From contig CAJTQF010000002.1 of assembly GCA_910578565.1 (NCBI GenBank), positions 123,658-187,657 on the forward strand: DNA of 64,000 nt, read 5' to 3'. The first letter of the stretch is position 1; each line of letters begins with the position of its first letter. This stretch comes from an uncultured Christensenella sp. Lineage in GTDB: Bacteria > Bacillota > Clostridia > Christensenellales > Borkfalkiaceae. The notes beneath the pieces are model-generated. The model was not told the DNA's origin and did not search any database. It saw nothing but the letters and a program-made list of their open reading frames with translations. This document shows, piece by piece, positions 7,614 to 14,557 of the stretch. Both the position numbers and the translations under genes were made by a program.

Positions 7614-9257
7614 TTATATTTTAGCTGCGTTCAATCTTTCAACCGAGCGGTCTTTACCGAGTATTCCCATTATCGTGCATAAGTCCGGCGAATTGGGCAT
7701 ACCGGTAATAGCTATTCTTAAAATTTCCGCAACGTCAGAAACGTTGCCTTTATAATCTTCGGGACGGGCTTTGTAATCGCTCATCTCCGCCGCAAACCCT
7801 ACAAGCGGCGCAATACTTTTCACCTTTGCAAACCATACGGAGTTGTCGTCGGCGGGGTCGTAAACTTTTGCAAAGTTTTCAATTACGCTGTTTACCGTCT
7901 GCCCGTCGAAGCGGTAATTATAAACGGGCGCAAAAGTATCGTCAAAGAAATAATCTATAAGTCTGACGCCCTGCTCGGCGCGTTCGATATCCTTCCTGCG
8001 TTTTTTACCGCCTACGCCCATAACCAAAGCAAGCACTTTTATAATATAATCTTTATCTTTAAAATGTGCTTTGTCTTTTTCGGTGCCGAATTCGTCGACC
8101 CAGCTTTTCAGAAATTCAAAACACTCCCTTTCGGAAAGTTTCGAAATTTCCGTGCGCGACAAATCGTTCAGTTTATCAAGATCGAACAGCGCGCCGCTCT
8201 TGCCCATTTTTTCTATCCTGAATTTAAAATCCCTGTAATCGGCGTCGGGGTTTTTAAGCGTCCACTCTTCGAAGTCGGAATTCAGTATAGTCATCAGGTA
8301 TTTGACAACCGCTTTGGGGAAGTAGCCCGCCTTTCTGTAATAGTCCAGCGAAAGTTCCGGGTCCTTGCGCTTAGAAAGTTTACGCTTTGTACCGCCGTCC
8401 ATTTTCATAAGCGAGCAGGTGTGCGCGTATCTGGGCGGCTTAAAGCCCAATACCTTATGAAGCTCTATATGCACGGGCAGGCTTGAAAGCCATTCTTCGC
8501 CGCGTATAACCAGAGTTGTGCGCATAAAATGGTCGTCAATCGCGTGCGCAAAATGATAGGTCGGTATTCCGTCGGATTTTAAAATGACAACGTCCTGGTC
8601 ATTTTCGGTAACCGTAACTTCGCCCTTGATTGCGTCCCTGAATAAGATTTTATTTTCGGTACTGCCCTGTGATTTAAGGCGTATCACAAAGGGCTTGCCC
8701 GCCTTAACGTCGGCTTCAATCTGCTCAGACGAAAGGTTGCGGCATTTTGCGTATTTTCCGTAATAACCCGTGATAAGTTTTTCGGCAGTCTGTTCTTCGC
8801 GCACCGCGTTCAGCTCGTCTTCGGTACAGAAACAGGGATACGCCAGCCCCTGCTCTATAAGCCGCTTTGCAAAAGAGCGGTAAATTTTCGCGCGCTGTCG
8901 CTGGTAATAAGGACCGTAATTATTCAACGGCGAATCTATTTCCGCGCCTTCGTCGAAATTAATCCCGAAATATTTTAAGGAGCGTATTACGCTTTCAACC
9001 GCGCCGTCCACTTTGCGCTTTTCGTCAGTGTCTTCTATTCTGAGATAGAACGTGCCGCCCGTGGTATGCGCAGCCCTTTCGTCCGCCAATGCCGAATATA
9101 GATTTCCGAGATGGATAAACCCCGTGGGCGAAGGCGCAAGACGGGTCACTTCCGCTTTACCGTCGCGCACGCGTTCGGGATAAATATTTTCGTATTCTTC
9201 GGGCGGAAGCAAATCTTTATCGGGTATTAAAATTTCCGCAAGTTTTTTCATGTCCAT
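7614..9257 (-). CDS. gltX: glutamyl-tRNA synthetase
   Basis: 547 residues, class I aminoacyl-tRNA synthetase. The HIGH-type motif lies in APSPTGFIHLGN (41-52), the KMSKS-type motif is KLSKR (293-297), and the sequence EDTDEKR near residue 75 is typical of Glu/Gln synthetases. It charges tRNA-Glu with glutamate, and in Firmicutes usually also tRNA-Gln ahead of amidation. The N-terminus is about 35 residues longer than in short bacterial GltX. Starts at residue 1 or 3 (both Met) are possible; AGAGG lies 7-8 nt before the first ATG. The gene follows the XRE regulator by 12 nt and precedes the ABC gene by 11 nt. Confidence 0.95.
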   Translation of the reverse strand: MDMKKLAEILIPDKDLLPPEEYENIYPERVRDGKAEVTRLAPSPTGFIHLGNLYSALADERAAHTTGGTFYLRIEDTDEKRKVDGAVESVIRSLKYFGINFDEGAEIDSPLNNYGPYYQRQRAKIYRSFAKRLIEQGLAYPCFCTEDELNAVREEQTAEKLITGYYGKYAKCRNLSSEQIEADVKAGKPFVIRLKSQGSTENKILFRDAIKGEVTVTENDQDVVILKSDGIPTYHFAHAIDDHFMRTTLVIRGEEWLSSLPVHIELHKVLGFKPPRYAHTCSLMKMDGGTKRKLSKRKDPELSLDYYRKAGYFPKAVVKYLMTILNSDFEEWTLKNPDADYRDFKFRIEKMGKSGALFDLDKLNDLSRTEISKLSERECFEFLKSWVDEFGTEKDKAHFKDKDYIIKVLALVMGVGGKKRRKDIERAEQGVRLIDYFFDDTFAPVYNYRFDGQTVNSVIENFAKVYDPADDNSVWFAKVKSIAPLVGFAAEMSDYKARPEDYKGNVSDVAEILRIAITGMPNSPDLCTIMGILGKDRSVERLNAAKI

Positions 9258-9269
9258 ATTTTTTTCCTC

Positions 9270-9878
9270 TTATTTTCTGCGTTTTATAAAACGTCTTAAA
9301 ATGAACCAAAGTATAACAAGTATCTCAAACACCGCCGCTACAACGTACAAAAATTCTATTTTGTCAAACGGCTTGAAAGTAATTACGAATATATGAAGCA
9401 TTGCCGCAAGCGTCCATATAATGAGCGAGCTTGCGAACACGTTTGTAATTCTGTTGCCCCAGATTGCCGAAAACACCATTAAGACGACCGCGCACACAAA
9501 CGGCGCGACAACGAACGTAAGAAACGCGTAGTCTGCGGTAATTTCGACAAAGTAGAAAACGGTAAATATAACGGTCGCGATAAACCATACCAAGCCCGCG
9601 GACAAAAGAGTGATAAGCAATCTCTTTTTACCTAAATTCATTCTGGGCTTTACTATGTTTTCAACAGAACCGGTATTTACAATATCGTCTACCGTAATAT
9701 CGTACAGGCGGGCGAGCTGGATAAGCACGCGTAAATCGGGAATTGCTTCGCCGCGCTCCCATTTGGAAACGGCTTTATCCGAATAATTCAACTTTTCCGC
9801 AAGCTGCGCCTGTGTAAGTTTTGCCTGCGTTCTCAGTTGAACCAGATTTTTTGCAATCGTTTGCTTCAATACGTCCAT
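9270..9878 (-). CDS. membrane-anchored XRE-family transcriptional regulator
   Basis: 202 residues. The N-terminal helix-turn-helix (about residues 8-62) is of the Cro/C1 type, with LTQAQLAEKLNYSDKAVSKWERG as its core in two adjoining pieces. The C-terminal half has four predicted transmembrane helices (about 88-108, 113-135, 142-163, 170-192). This build is common in Clostridia and suggests DNA binding controlled by a membrane event, but the signal is unknown. The gene is divergent from degV across 274 nt that contain candidate operator repeats. Its promoter predicts a leaderless mRNA. It runs into gltX with 12 nt between them. Confidence 0.88.
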   Translation of the reverse strand: MDVLKQTIAKNLVQLRTQAKLTQAQLAEKLNYSDKAVSKWERGEAIPDLRVLIQLARLYDITVDDIVNTGSVENIVKPRMNLGKKRLLITLLSAGLVWFIATVIFTVFYFVEITADYAFLTFVVAPFVCAVVLMVFSAIWGNRITNVFASSLIIWTLAAMLHIFVITFKPFDKIEFLYVVAAVFEILVILWFILRRFIKRRK

Positions 9879-9884
9879 ACGTTA

Positions 9885-9913
9885 ATTATACCACTGCGCA
9901 ACCGAAAATACAA
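9885..9913 (-). promoter_or_regulatory. promoter of the XRE regulator, predicted leaderless
   Basis: Minus strand TTGTAT (9913-9908), 17-bp spacer, perfect TATAAT (9890-9885), then TAACGT and ATG at 9878. The expected start point is the A of the ATG, and there is no Shine-Dalgarno. Confidence 0.7.
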
Positions 9914-9927
9914 GCAATTAAACCTGA

Positions 9928-10007
9928 CTCTACCGTGAGTAGAGCGTGAAATTTTTGTGGTAGAGTGTAGTTTTTACTCAGTTTATAAAGCAAAAAAATT
10001 TGTAGAG
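9928..10007. promoter_or_regulatory. candidate operator cluster (phased GTAGAG sites) between XRE gene and degV
   Basis: A perfect inverted repeat CTCTAC-N5-GTAGAG lies at 9928-9944. Further GTAGAG copies start at 9960 and 10002, so the three copies start 21 and 42 bp apart, two and four helical turns. The cluster sits immediately upstream of the -35 of the XRE gene and upstream of the degV promoter. Binding by the adjacent XRE protein is inference. Confidence 0.5.
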
Positions 10008-10026
10008 CGTAAATTCTTTCAAAAAG

Positions 10027-10055
10027 TTGTATTTTAGCAAAAAATGAGTGATAAT
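10027..10055 (+). promoter_or_regulatory. probable degV promoter
   Basis: TTGTAT (10027-10032), 17-bp spacer, GATAAT (10050-10055). The -35 is the same hexamer as in the divergent XRE promoter. The predicted leader is about 90 nt and ends with GGAG before the ATG. Confidence 0.55.
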
Positions 10056-10152
10056 TATAGTATAGGCGCGGCGTTAAAACCACAATCATCACCCGCAGAC
10101 GCGCGGAATATAAATACAATTACGTACGCCGCAAAAATTTACGGAGTAAATT

Positions 10153-11094
10153 ATGAACAAATTTGATATTTATGTTGATTCGTCAGCCAATCTCACGGAC
10201 GAAATGGCAGCTACGGTAGATATAAACGTAATTCCCTTTATCTGCACGGTAAACGGAGAAGAACGGTCCTGCTACGAAAGCGGTATGCCTTTTTCGGCAA
10301 CCGCAAAAAAATATTACGAAGATATGCAGGCGGGCGCGGACATTAAAACTTCGCTAATAGGCGAAGCAAGATTTATCGAAGCGGTAACCCCTTCGCTCGA
10401 AGCGGGCAGGGACGTATTTATAATCACCATGGCGGCAGGTATCAGCGGCACCAATTCGCAGGCGGTTGCGGCGCAGCGCACGCTTGAAAAGATGTATCCC
10501 AACAATAAAATTTACGTGGGAGACAGCGTAAACGCTTCCTTAGGAGAAGGACTGCTCGCCGTAAACGTGGCAAAACTGCGCGATATGGGCGAGAGCTTGT
10601 CCGCGTGCGCGGAATGGTTTGAACAGAACAAATATAAAATGAACGCGTACTGCACCGTACAGGATTTGAAATATCTTAAAAAGGGCGGCAGAATTTCCAC
10701 CACCCTTGCCATTGCAGGAACTATTCTGAATATAAAACCCATATTAAGGGCGGACGGCGGCAACCCCGCAAAACTGACTTTCTGGTCAAAAGAACGCGGA
10801 AGGAAAAAGGCGTTTGACGCAATTTTAAAAGAGTTTGACGAACTTTGCATCAACCCCGAAAGCCAGACAATTGCAATCACACACTGCAACTGCGAAGAAG
10901 ACGCTTTGAAACTTGCCGAACTCGTTAAACAGCGCGGCGCGCGCGAGGTTGTAATAGAATACTACGACCTTTGCACGGGTTCGCACGTAGGTCCCGGAAC
11001 AATCGCGCTGTTCTTTACTGGCAAGGACAGAAGAAACCCGCAGGCTTGCGCGCAGTTACAAAAGAAAGGCAAAGTCGCAACGCAAAAAATTTAA
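10153..11094 (+). CDS. DegV family protein (fatty-acid-binding subunit type)
   Basis: 313 residues of the DegV/FakB family. The N-terminus IYVDSSANLTDE is the family's opening strand and acyl-phosphate-binding loop, and ISGTNSQ near residue 97 and GGRIS near 176 match the conserved lipid-pocket segments. FakB proteins bind a fatty acid in a tunnel and present it to the kinase FakA for phosphorylation; no fakA is in the window, so the partner must lie elsewhere. Single-gene transcription unit: own promoter upstream and a strong terminator about 28 nt after the stop. Confidence 0.93.
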   Translation: MNKFDIYVDSSANLTDEMAATVDINVIPFICTVNGEERSCYESGMPFSATAKKYYEDMQAGADIKTSLIGEARFIEAVTPSLEAGRDVFIITMAAGISGTNSQAVAAQRTLEKMYPNNKIYVGDSVNASLGEGLLAVNVAKLRDMGESLSACAEWFEQNKYKMNAYCTVQDLKYLKKGGRISTTLAIAGTILNIKPILRADGGNPAKLTFWSKERGRKKAFDAILKEFDELCINPESQTIAITHCNCEEDALKLAELVKQRGAREVVIEYYDLCTGSHVGPGTIALFFTGKDRRNPQACAQLQKKGKVATQKI

Positions 11095-11121
11095 CCTGAT
11101 CACCCTACCTTGAAAAGTTTG

Positions 11122-11163
11122 CCGCCGCGCACTCACGTATGAGTGCGCGGCGGTGCTTTTTAA
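11122..11163 (+). terminator. rho-independent terminator of degV
   Basis: Fourteen-base-pair perfect stem (11122-11135 with 11140-11153) closed by a CGTA loop and followed by GC and a run of T. Confidence 0.93.
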
Positions 11164-11320
11164 TTTGATATGTACATTCCCATACGGCTGTAATCGGTAT
11201 CCGTTATCAGGCTTTCCAAAAACTTTTTAACTTCATAAGGCTTTTTATGTAAGAAGTTTTTATATCCTCTCCCCTGCCAATGTTTCCGCAGACTATTTTT
11301 TAGGCAGAAAAGAAACTTAA
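11160..11320 (-). other. possible gene remnant (about 50 open codons, no start)
   Basis: Between two terminators there is an open frame on the minus strand ending at TAA 11162-11160. Its last part reads RGYKNFLHKKPYEVKKFL followed by ESLITDTDYSRMGMYISN, which has the composition of a real amphipathic protein end, but there is no plausible start because the frame runs back into the terminator hairpin of the next gene. It may be the eroded 3' end of a lost gene. An open run of this length can also occur by chance, so confidence is low. Confidence 0.25.
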
Positions 11321-11322
11321 AA

Positions 11323-11355
11323 ACACCGCACCGCACATCTTCTGATGTGCGGTGC
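11323..11355 (-). terminator. terminator of the phosphatase gene
   Basis: Perfect 12-bp stem (11328-11339 with 11344-11355) and tetraloop. On the minus strand it is followed by GGTGTTTTTAAG; on the plus strand TTTTT also follows nearby, so it could act in both directions. Confidence 0.85.
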
Positions 11356-11371
11356 GACGTTTTTATAAAAT

Positions 11372-11857
11372 TTAATGCCGTTTGTCGTAATTTATCATAT
11401 CTGCCCTATCGCTTAATACAAATTCCAAAAATGCGGCGCACCCGTCTGTTATGTCGGAAAACGCCCTTTCGAAATCGCGTGTATACCAGGGGTCGGCAAC
11501 GTCGCGCGGGCAGGAAGTGAACGAACACAGTTTAAAAACCTTTGCAGAGTTGCTTTCGCCTGCAAGACGGACAAGGTCGCGGTAGTTTCCGCTATCCATA
11601 CACAGAATAAAATCGTTGTTCTTTATATCAGAAAGCGAAATCTGTTTTGCGGTGTGGTTGCCAGCAATTCCGTGCATAATCAAAGTTTTTTTAGCGGGCA
11701 GATAAATTGGATTGCCCTGTTCGCAGTCAGACGTGCCGAAAGACGTCACGCAAAAACTTGAAGAAAGCCCCCTTTCTTTAATCATATTCTTAAATATGAG
11801 TTCAGCCATAGGCGAACGGCAGATGTTGCCGAGGCATACAAACGCTACGTTAATCAT
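11372..11857 (-). CDS. low-molecular-weight protein-tyrosine phosphatase
   Basis: 161 residues when started at the ATG at 11857. The P-loop VCLGNICRS supplies the CX5R signature (C8 to R14) right at the N-terminus, and DPWY near residue 120 carries the general acid. These enzymes dephosphorylate phosphotyrosine, often on bacterial tyrosine kinases or arginine phosphate (YwlE type). A longer ORF starting at 11884 exists, but the 11857 start is preferred because it forms a TGATG junction with the upstream LOG gene and places the P-loop at the usual distance. Two-gene operon with that gene. Confidence 0.92.
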   Translation of the reverse strand: MINVAFVCLGNICRSPMAELIFKNMIKERGLSSSFCVTSFGTSDCEQGNPIYLPAKKTLIMHGIAGNHTAKQISLSDIKNNDFILCMDSGNYRDLVRLAGESNSAKVFKLCSFTSCPRDVADPWYTRDFERAFSDITDGCAAFLEFVLSDRADMINYDKRH

Positions 11858-12441
11858 CAGTCGCCTATTTTCAGCTTGCGCCAACCCGTTTCATCGGGCT
11901 TGTAATTTTCAATGTATCCGATAATTTCGTCTCCGTCGGAAAGGCAGTCGTAAATTTCATTACATTTGAAAGTTATAAATTTACGTTCCGCAACGGTTGA
12001 CATAAGTTTTTCCAGCTCGTCGTAATAGTTTAGAATGTTGTACATAACTATAGCCTTGCTGTGCCTGCCGAGCTGTTTTAACGTAAGCACTTCAAAAAAC
12101 TCTTCAAACGTGCCTATGCCGCCAGGCGCAATTATAAACGCGTCCGCTTCGTCTTCCATTACTTTTTTACGCTCCGCCATAGAGTCGGTATAAGTCATTT
12201 TATCGCAATTGTCGTATATAACTTCCACCTGCTCTTCGCCGAAAAACTTTGGAATTACGCCGTGAATAAACCCGCCGCCCTTTTTAAAGCCGCGCGCCGC
12301 CGCGCCCATAAGCCCCGTAGCGCCCGCGCCGAAAACAAGCGAATGCCCGCGTTTTGCAAGTTTTTCGCCCAGCGTTTCAACCGCGGTTATATAAGTGTTA
12401 TCTATGTGCGCGCTCGCCGCGCCGAAAATACAAACCTTCAT
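11857..12441 (-). CDS. LOG/TIGR00730 family protein (possible nucleotide 5'-monophosphate phosphoribohydrolase)
   Basis: 194 residues, Rossmann-type fold. The family motif PGGIGTFEE lies near residue 106, and the N-terminal VCIFGAASAH and GHSLVFGAG segments match the nucleotide-binding part. Family members (LOG, YvdD, PpnN relatives) hydrolyse cytokinin riboside or purine nucleotide 5'-monophosphates to base and ribose 5-phosphate; many bacterial members are only loosely characterised. Shine-Dalgarno GAGG lies 6 nt before the ATG. It overlaps the phosphatase gene by one base (TGATG), so expression of the two is probably coupled. Confidence 0.9.
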   Translation of the reverse strand: MKVCIFGAASAHIDNTYITAVETLGEKLAKRGHSLVFGAGATGLMGAAARGFKKGGGFIHGVIPKFFGEEQVEVIYDNCDKMTYTDSMAERKKVMEDEADAFIIAPGGIGTFEEFFEVLTLKQLGRHSKAIVMYNILNYYDELEKLMSTVAERKFITFKCNEIYDCLSDGDEIIGYIENYKPDETGWRKLKIGD

Positions 12442-12472
12442 TAATTCCTCATCAAAAATATGTTACCCTATT

Positions 12473-12501
12473 ATTATATATTATATTTTGCATTTTGTCA
12501 A
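12473..12501 (-). promoter_or_regulatory. consensus promoter of the LOG-phosphatase operon
   Basis: Minus strand TTGACA (12501-12496), 17-bp spacer, TATAAT (12478-12473): a perfect sigma-A consensus. The leader of about 25 nt carries GAGG. Confidence 0.92.
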
Positions 12502-12514
12502 ATGCGCATAATAA

Positions 12515-12540
12515 CGCCGCCGCATTTCGGTGCGGCGGCG
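12515..12540 (-). terminator. hairpin terminator of the following hypothetical gene
   Basis: Ten-base-pair G/C-rich stem (12515-12524 with 12531-12540). On the minus strand it is followed only by TTATTATG, so the U-tract is weak. Confidence 0.6.
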
Positions 12541-12560
12541 TATTAAATTGCATAAGCATT

Positions 12561-12929
12561 TTATTTTTTTATTACGTTCGGCAGAGTTATTGCAAAGTCC
12601 AATACAAAATTCGGTTGGTCAAACCCTTTGGTCGACGGATAATTGCCCAGTTCCTTTCTTACTATCACGTTGCCGGCTTTCATTTTAAAATCGTCGGAAC
12701 ATTCGCCGAAAACCAGATACTGGCAACTGATATATTCGGTAGTGTTTTTCAATTTTACGGGCGACAGTTCCCAGGGCTTTTCAATATCTATATTATGCTT
12801 TTCAAACACGTCCGCTAACTCCTTGCAAACCGATTTTATCTGGCTGCAAAAATTTCTGGAATTGACGCAATCGTACGGAACGTAAGTGTTATAAAACAGC
12901 AAATTTTTTTCTTTGTCTATTTTTATCAT
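12561..12929 (-). CDS. hypothetical protein, unrecognised
   Basis: 122 residues from the ATG at 12929, which has GGAG 7 nt upstream; a longer frame to 12992 has no ribosome site and is disfavoured. The protein looks soluble, with four cysteines (two near residues 21-29 and two near 69-77) and a C-terminal alternating pattern (FVLDFAITLPNV). No signal peptide and no domain that I can name. It is monocistronic: tmRNA lies upstream on the same strand and a hairpin follows. The ending EYISCQYLVFGE suggests a beta-rich fold. No function is proposed. Confidence 0.7.
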   Translation of the reverse strand: MIKIDKEKNLLFYNTYVPYDCVNSRNFCSQIKSVCKELADVFEKHNIDIEKPWELSPVKLKNTTEYISCQYLVFGECSDDFKMKAGNVIVRKELGNYPSTKGFDQPNFVLDFAITLPNVIKK

Positions 12930-13083
12930 CACCGTACTCCGTGCATTTGTAAAACTTTTATTGATTATACCACTTTTTATCCCGCCCGTCAATATTTAAA
13001 ATCACAACAGCCGCCACAAAAAAGTATTTTTAGTCCGTGCGACGGGGCGGTTTGCAGAAAACCGCTTCCACTCTCTCTTGCTG

Positions 13084-13129
13084 CACCAAAACAGCGCGGC
13101 GCAATGAATTGCGCCGCGCTGTTTTGGTG
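13084..13129 (-). terminator. tmRNA terminator overlapping the 3' CCACCA
   Basis: A perfect inverted repeat with 21-base arms (13109-13129 and 13084-13104) and a 4-base loop. The four T residues sit within the 3' arm. The 5' arm on the transcript begins inside the CCACCA end of tmRNA (13130-13125), so the terminator stem pairs with part of the mature 3' end. Confidence 0.85.
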
Positions 13130-13511
13130 GACGAGTCGGGACTTGCACCCGAGTCTTACGGGTTTAGTTTAAGCGTTCTACATACTTATTCCGCCTTTTG
13201 ACTTACCCTGCAAACGCCGGCGAACGGGCTTATGCAAGGGCATACCGCAAAATGCTTTTTACCCGCGCGGCAGAACGGAATAAAAAGTTTACCGTTTAAT
13301 TAACGCCGCAATAAACCAACGGTGAATTTAATGCGACGGACAGCTTAGTTTAAGCTGCGCAAGCTAAGCCTGCCTGCGCTCTGGGAGCGCGGAAAGCTAC
13401 AACTTTGGAATCGTTTGATTCTGCGTTTAAATTTAGGTTCCGTTTTTACAAAGACGAGCCTTTGGTATGCTTTTCTCATTCTCCGCCCGCAATCGAATCT
13501 GAAACTCGCCC
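13125..13511 (-). ncRNA. ssrA: transfer-messenger RNA (tmRNA)
   Basis: About 387 nt. The 5' end GGGCGAG (13511-13505) pairs with CTCGTCC near the 3' end, which finishes in CCACCA (13130-13125). Conserved 5' AGATTCGAT and 3' GTAGAACGCTTAA segments match bacterial tmRNAs. The predicted resume codon is a GCA after TTTAAAC; the frame then encodes 24 residues beginning AESNDSKVVAF and ending AGLACAA before a TAA, inside a helix GGCTTAG/CTAAGC. The T-arm stem TCGGG/CCCGA has the loop TGCAAGT, where TTCRANT is usual. It rescues stalled ribosomes with SmpB. A strong promoter lies about 45 bp upstream, so a 5' leader must be removed by RNase P. Confidence 0.95.
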
Positions 13512-13555
13512 GAATACAAATCTGATTTTTGCGGAAACTTTAACCAGCTTTATTA

Positions 13556-13585
13556 ATTATAACCGCAACGGCGCAAAAAAATCAA
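13556..13585 (-). promoter_or_regulatory. tmRNA promoter
   Basis: Minus strand TTGATT (13585-13580), 18-bp spacer, TATAAT (13561-13556). It fires away from the fruK promoter, whose -35 lies about 20 bp further on. Confidence 0.85.
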
Positions 13586-13605
13586 GTGTTTAATTTTGTT
13601 TTTTA

Positions 13606-13634
13606 TTGACATTTTAAGGCAAATGTTATACAGT
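13606..13634 (+). promoter_or_regulatory. fruK promoter, very short predicted leader
   Basis: TTGACA (13606-13611), 17-bp spacer, TACAGT (13629-13634). The expected start is near 13641, only about 5 nt before the ATG, and there is no Shine-Dalgarno in the A/T-only leader. Confidence 0.6.
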
Positions 13635-13645
13635 TATTTTATATT

Positions 13646-14557
13646 ATGATTTATACGGTGACCTTTAATCCTTCGCTGGATTATTACGTACAAGTAAATA
13701 ATATCAAGAGCGGAATGGTCAACCGCACCACTGCCGAACGCCTTGCTGTCGGCGGAAAAGGAATTAACGTTTCGCTCGCGTTGCAAAATCTTGGAAACGA
13801 AACGCTCGCTCTCGGCTTCGTGGCGGGATTTACGGGCGAAGCGATACGCGGCAAGGTCACAAAACTTGGCTTGAACCACGACTTTATAGAAGTTGAAGGT
13901 CAGAGCCGTATTAACGTTAAAATTAAAAGCAACACAGAAACGGACATAAACGGCGTAGGCGCAAAAATTTCCGAACAGGACGTTGAAAAATTAGTAAGAA
14001 AGCTGAAACGTCTTTTGCACGAAGGCGACTGGCTTATCGTCTGCGGAAGCGTTCCCGCTACTCTGGACGAAAACGCGTACGCCAACCTTTTTAAAGCGCT
14101 TAAAAACAAGCGCGGCATAAATTTTGTTGTGGACGCCTGCGGAAAACTGCTAACGAACACGTTGCAGTACAAGCCTTTTCTGATAAAACCCAACATTTAC
14201 GAAATGTGCGAAATTTTTAACCTTACTTCCATTCCCGACCTTGAAGGCATATATTCGTGCGCAAGAAAGTTGCAGGATATGGGTGCAAGAAACGTAATAA
14301 TTTCTATGGGCAACGCTGGGGCGGCAATGGTATCGGAAACGCACCAATCGATATACGTCCGCGCGGCGCGCGGTCAGCTTGTAAACTCGGTTGGCGCGGG
14401 CGACTCTATGATAGCGGGGTTTATCCACGAGTATTTAAAGTCGGGCAACTACTTTTCTTCTCTCAACTATGCAACCGCTGCGGGAAGCGCCTGCGCGTTC
14501 ACCAAAAATCTTGCCACCAAAGAACAGATTGAATACATTGAATCGCTTATGCTATGA
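13646..14557 (+). CDS. fruK: 1-phosphofructokinase, PfkB family
   Basis: 303 residues of the PfkB sugar kinase family. N-terminal YTVTFNPSLDYYV, the VGGKGINVS substrate loop (about residue 35) and the C-terminal GAGDSMIAGF motif with the catalytic aspartate (about residue 250) are those of 1-phosphofructokinase or the closely related tagatose-6-phosphate kinase. It would phosphorylate fructose 1-phosphate from a PTS, but no PTS or fruR gene lies beside it, so the substrate assignment is by sequence only. The stop overlaps the ATG of the PPTase gene (ATGA), which couples the two. Confidence 0.88.
   Translation: MIYTVTFNPSLDYYVQVNNIKSGMVNRTTAERLAVGGKGINVSLALQNLGNETLALGFVAGFTGEAIRGKVTKLGLNHDFIEVEGQSRINVKIKSNTETDINGVGAKISEQDVEKLVRKLKRLLHEGDWLIVCGSVPATLDENAYANLFKALKNKRGINFVVDACGKLLTNTLQYKPFLIKPNIYEMCEIFNLTSIPDLEGIYSCARKLQDMGARNVIISMGNAGAAMVSETHQSIYVRAARGQLVNSVGAGDSMIAGFIHEYLKSGNYFSSLNYATAAGSACAFTKNLATKEQIEYIESLML

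Noticed and set aside
9886..10119. 77-codon minus-strand ORF in the XRE-degV region
   Set aside because: It covers promoters and operator-like repeats, has no ribosome site and no protein-like composition.
11858..11884. Longer start for the tyrosine phosphatase
   Set aside because: The TGATG junction at 11857 and the position of the P-loop in the family both favour the inner start.
13041..13065. Small hairpin GCGGTTT/AAACCGC as the ssrA terminator
   Set aside because: It lacks a U-tract and lies beyond the much stronger 21-base inverted repeat.
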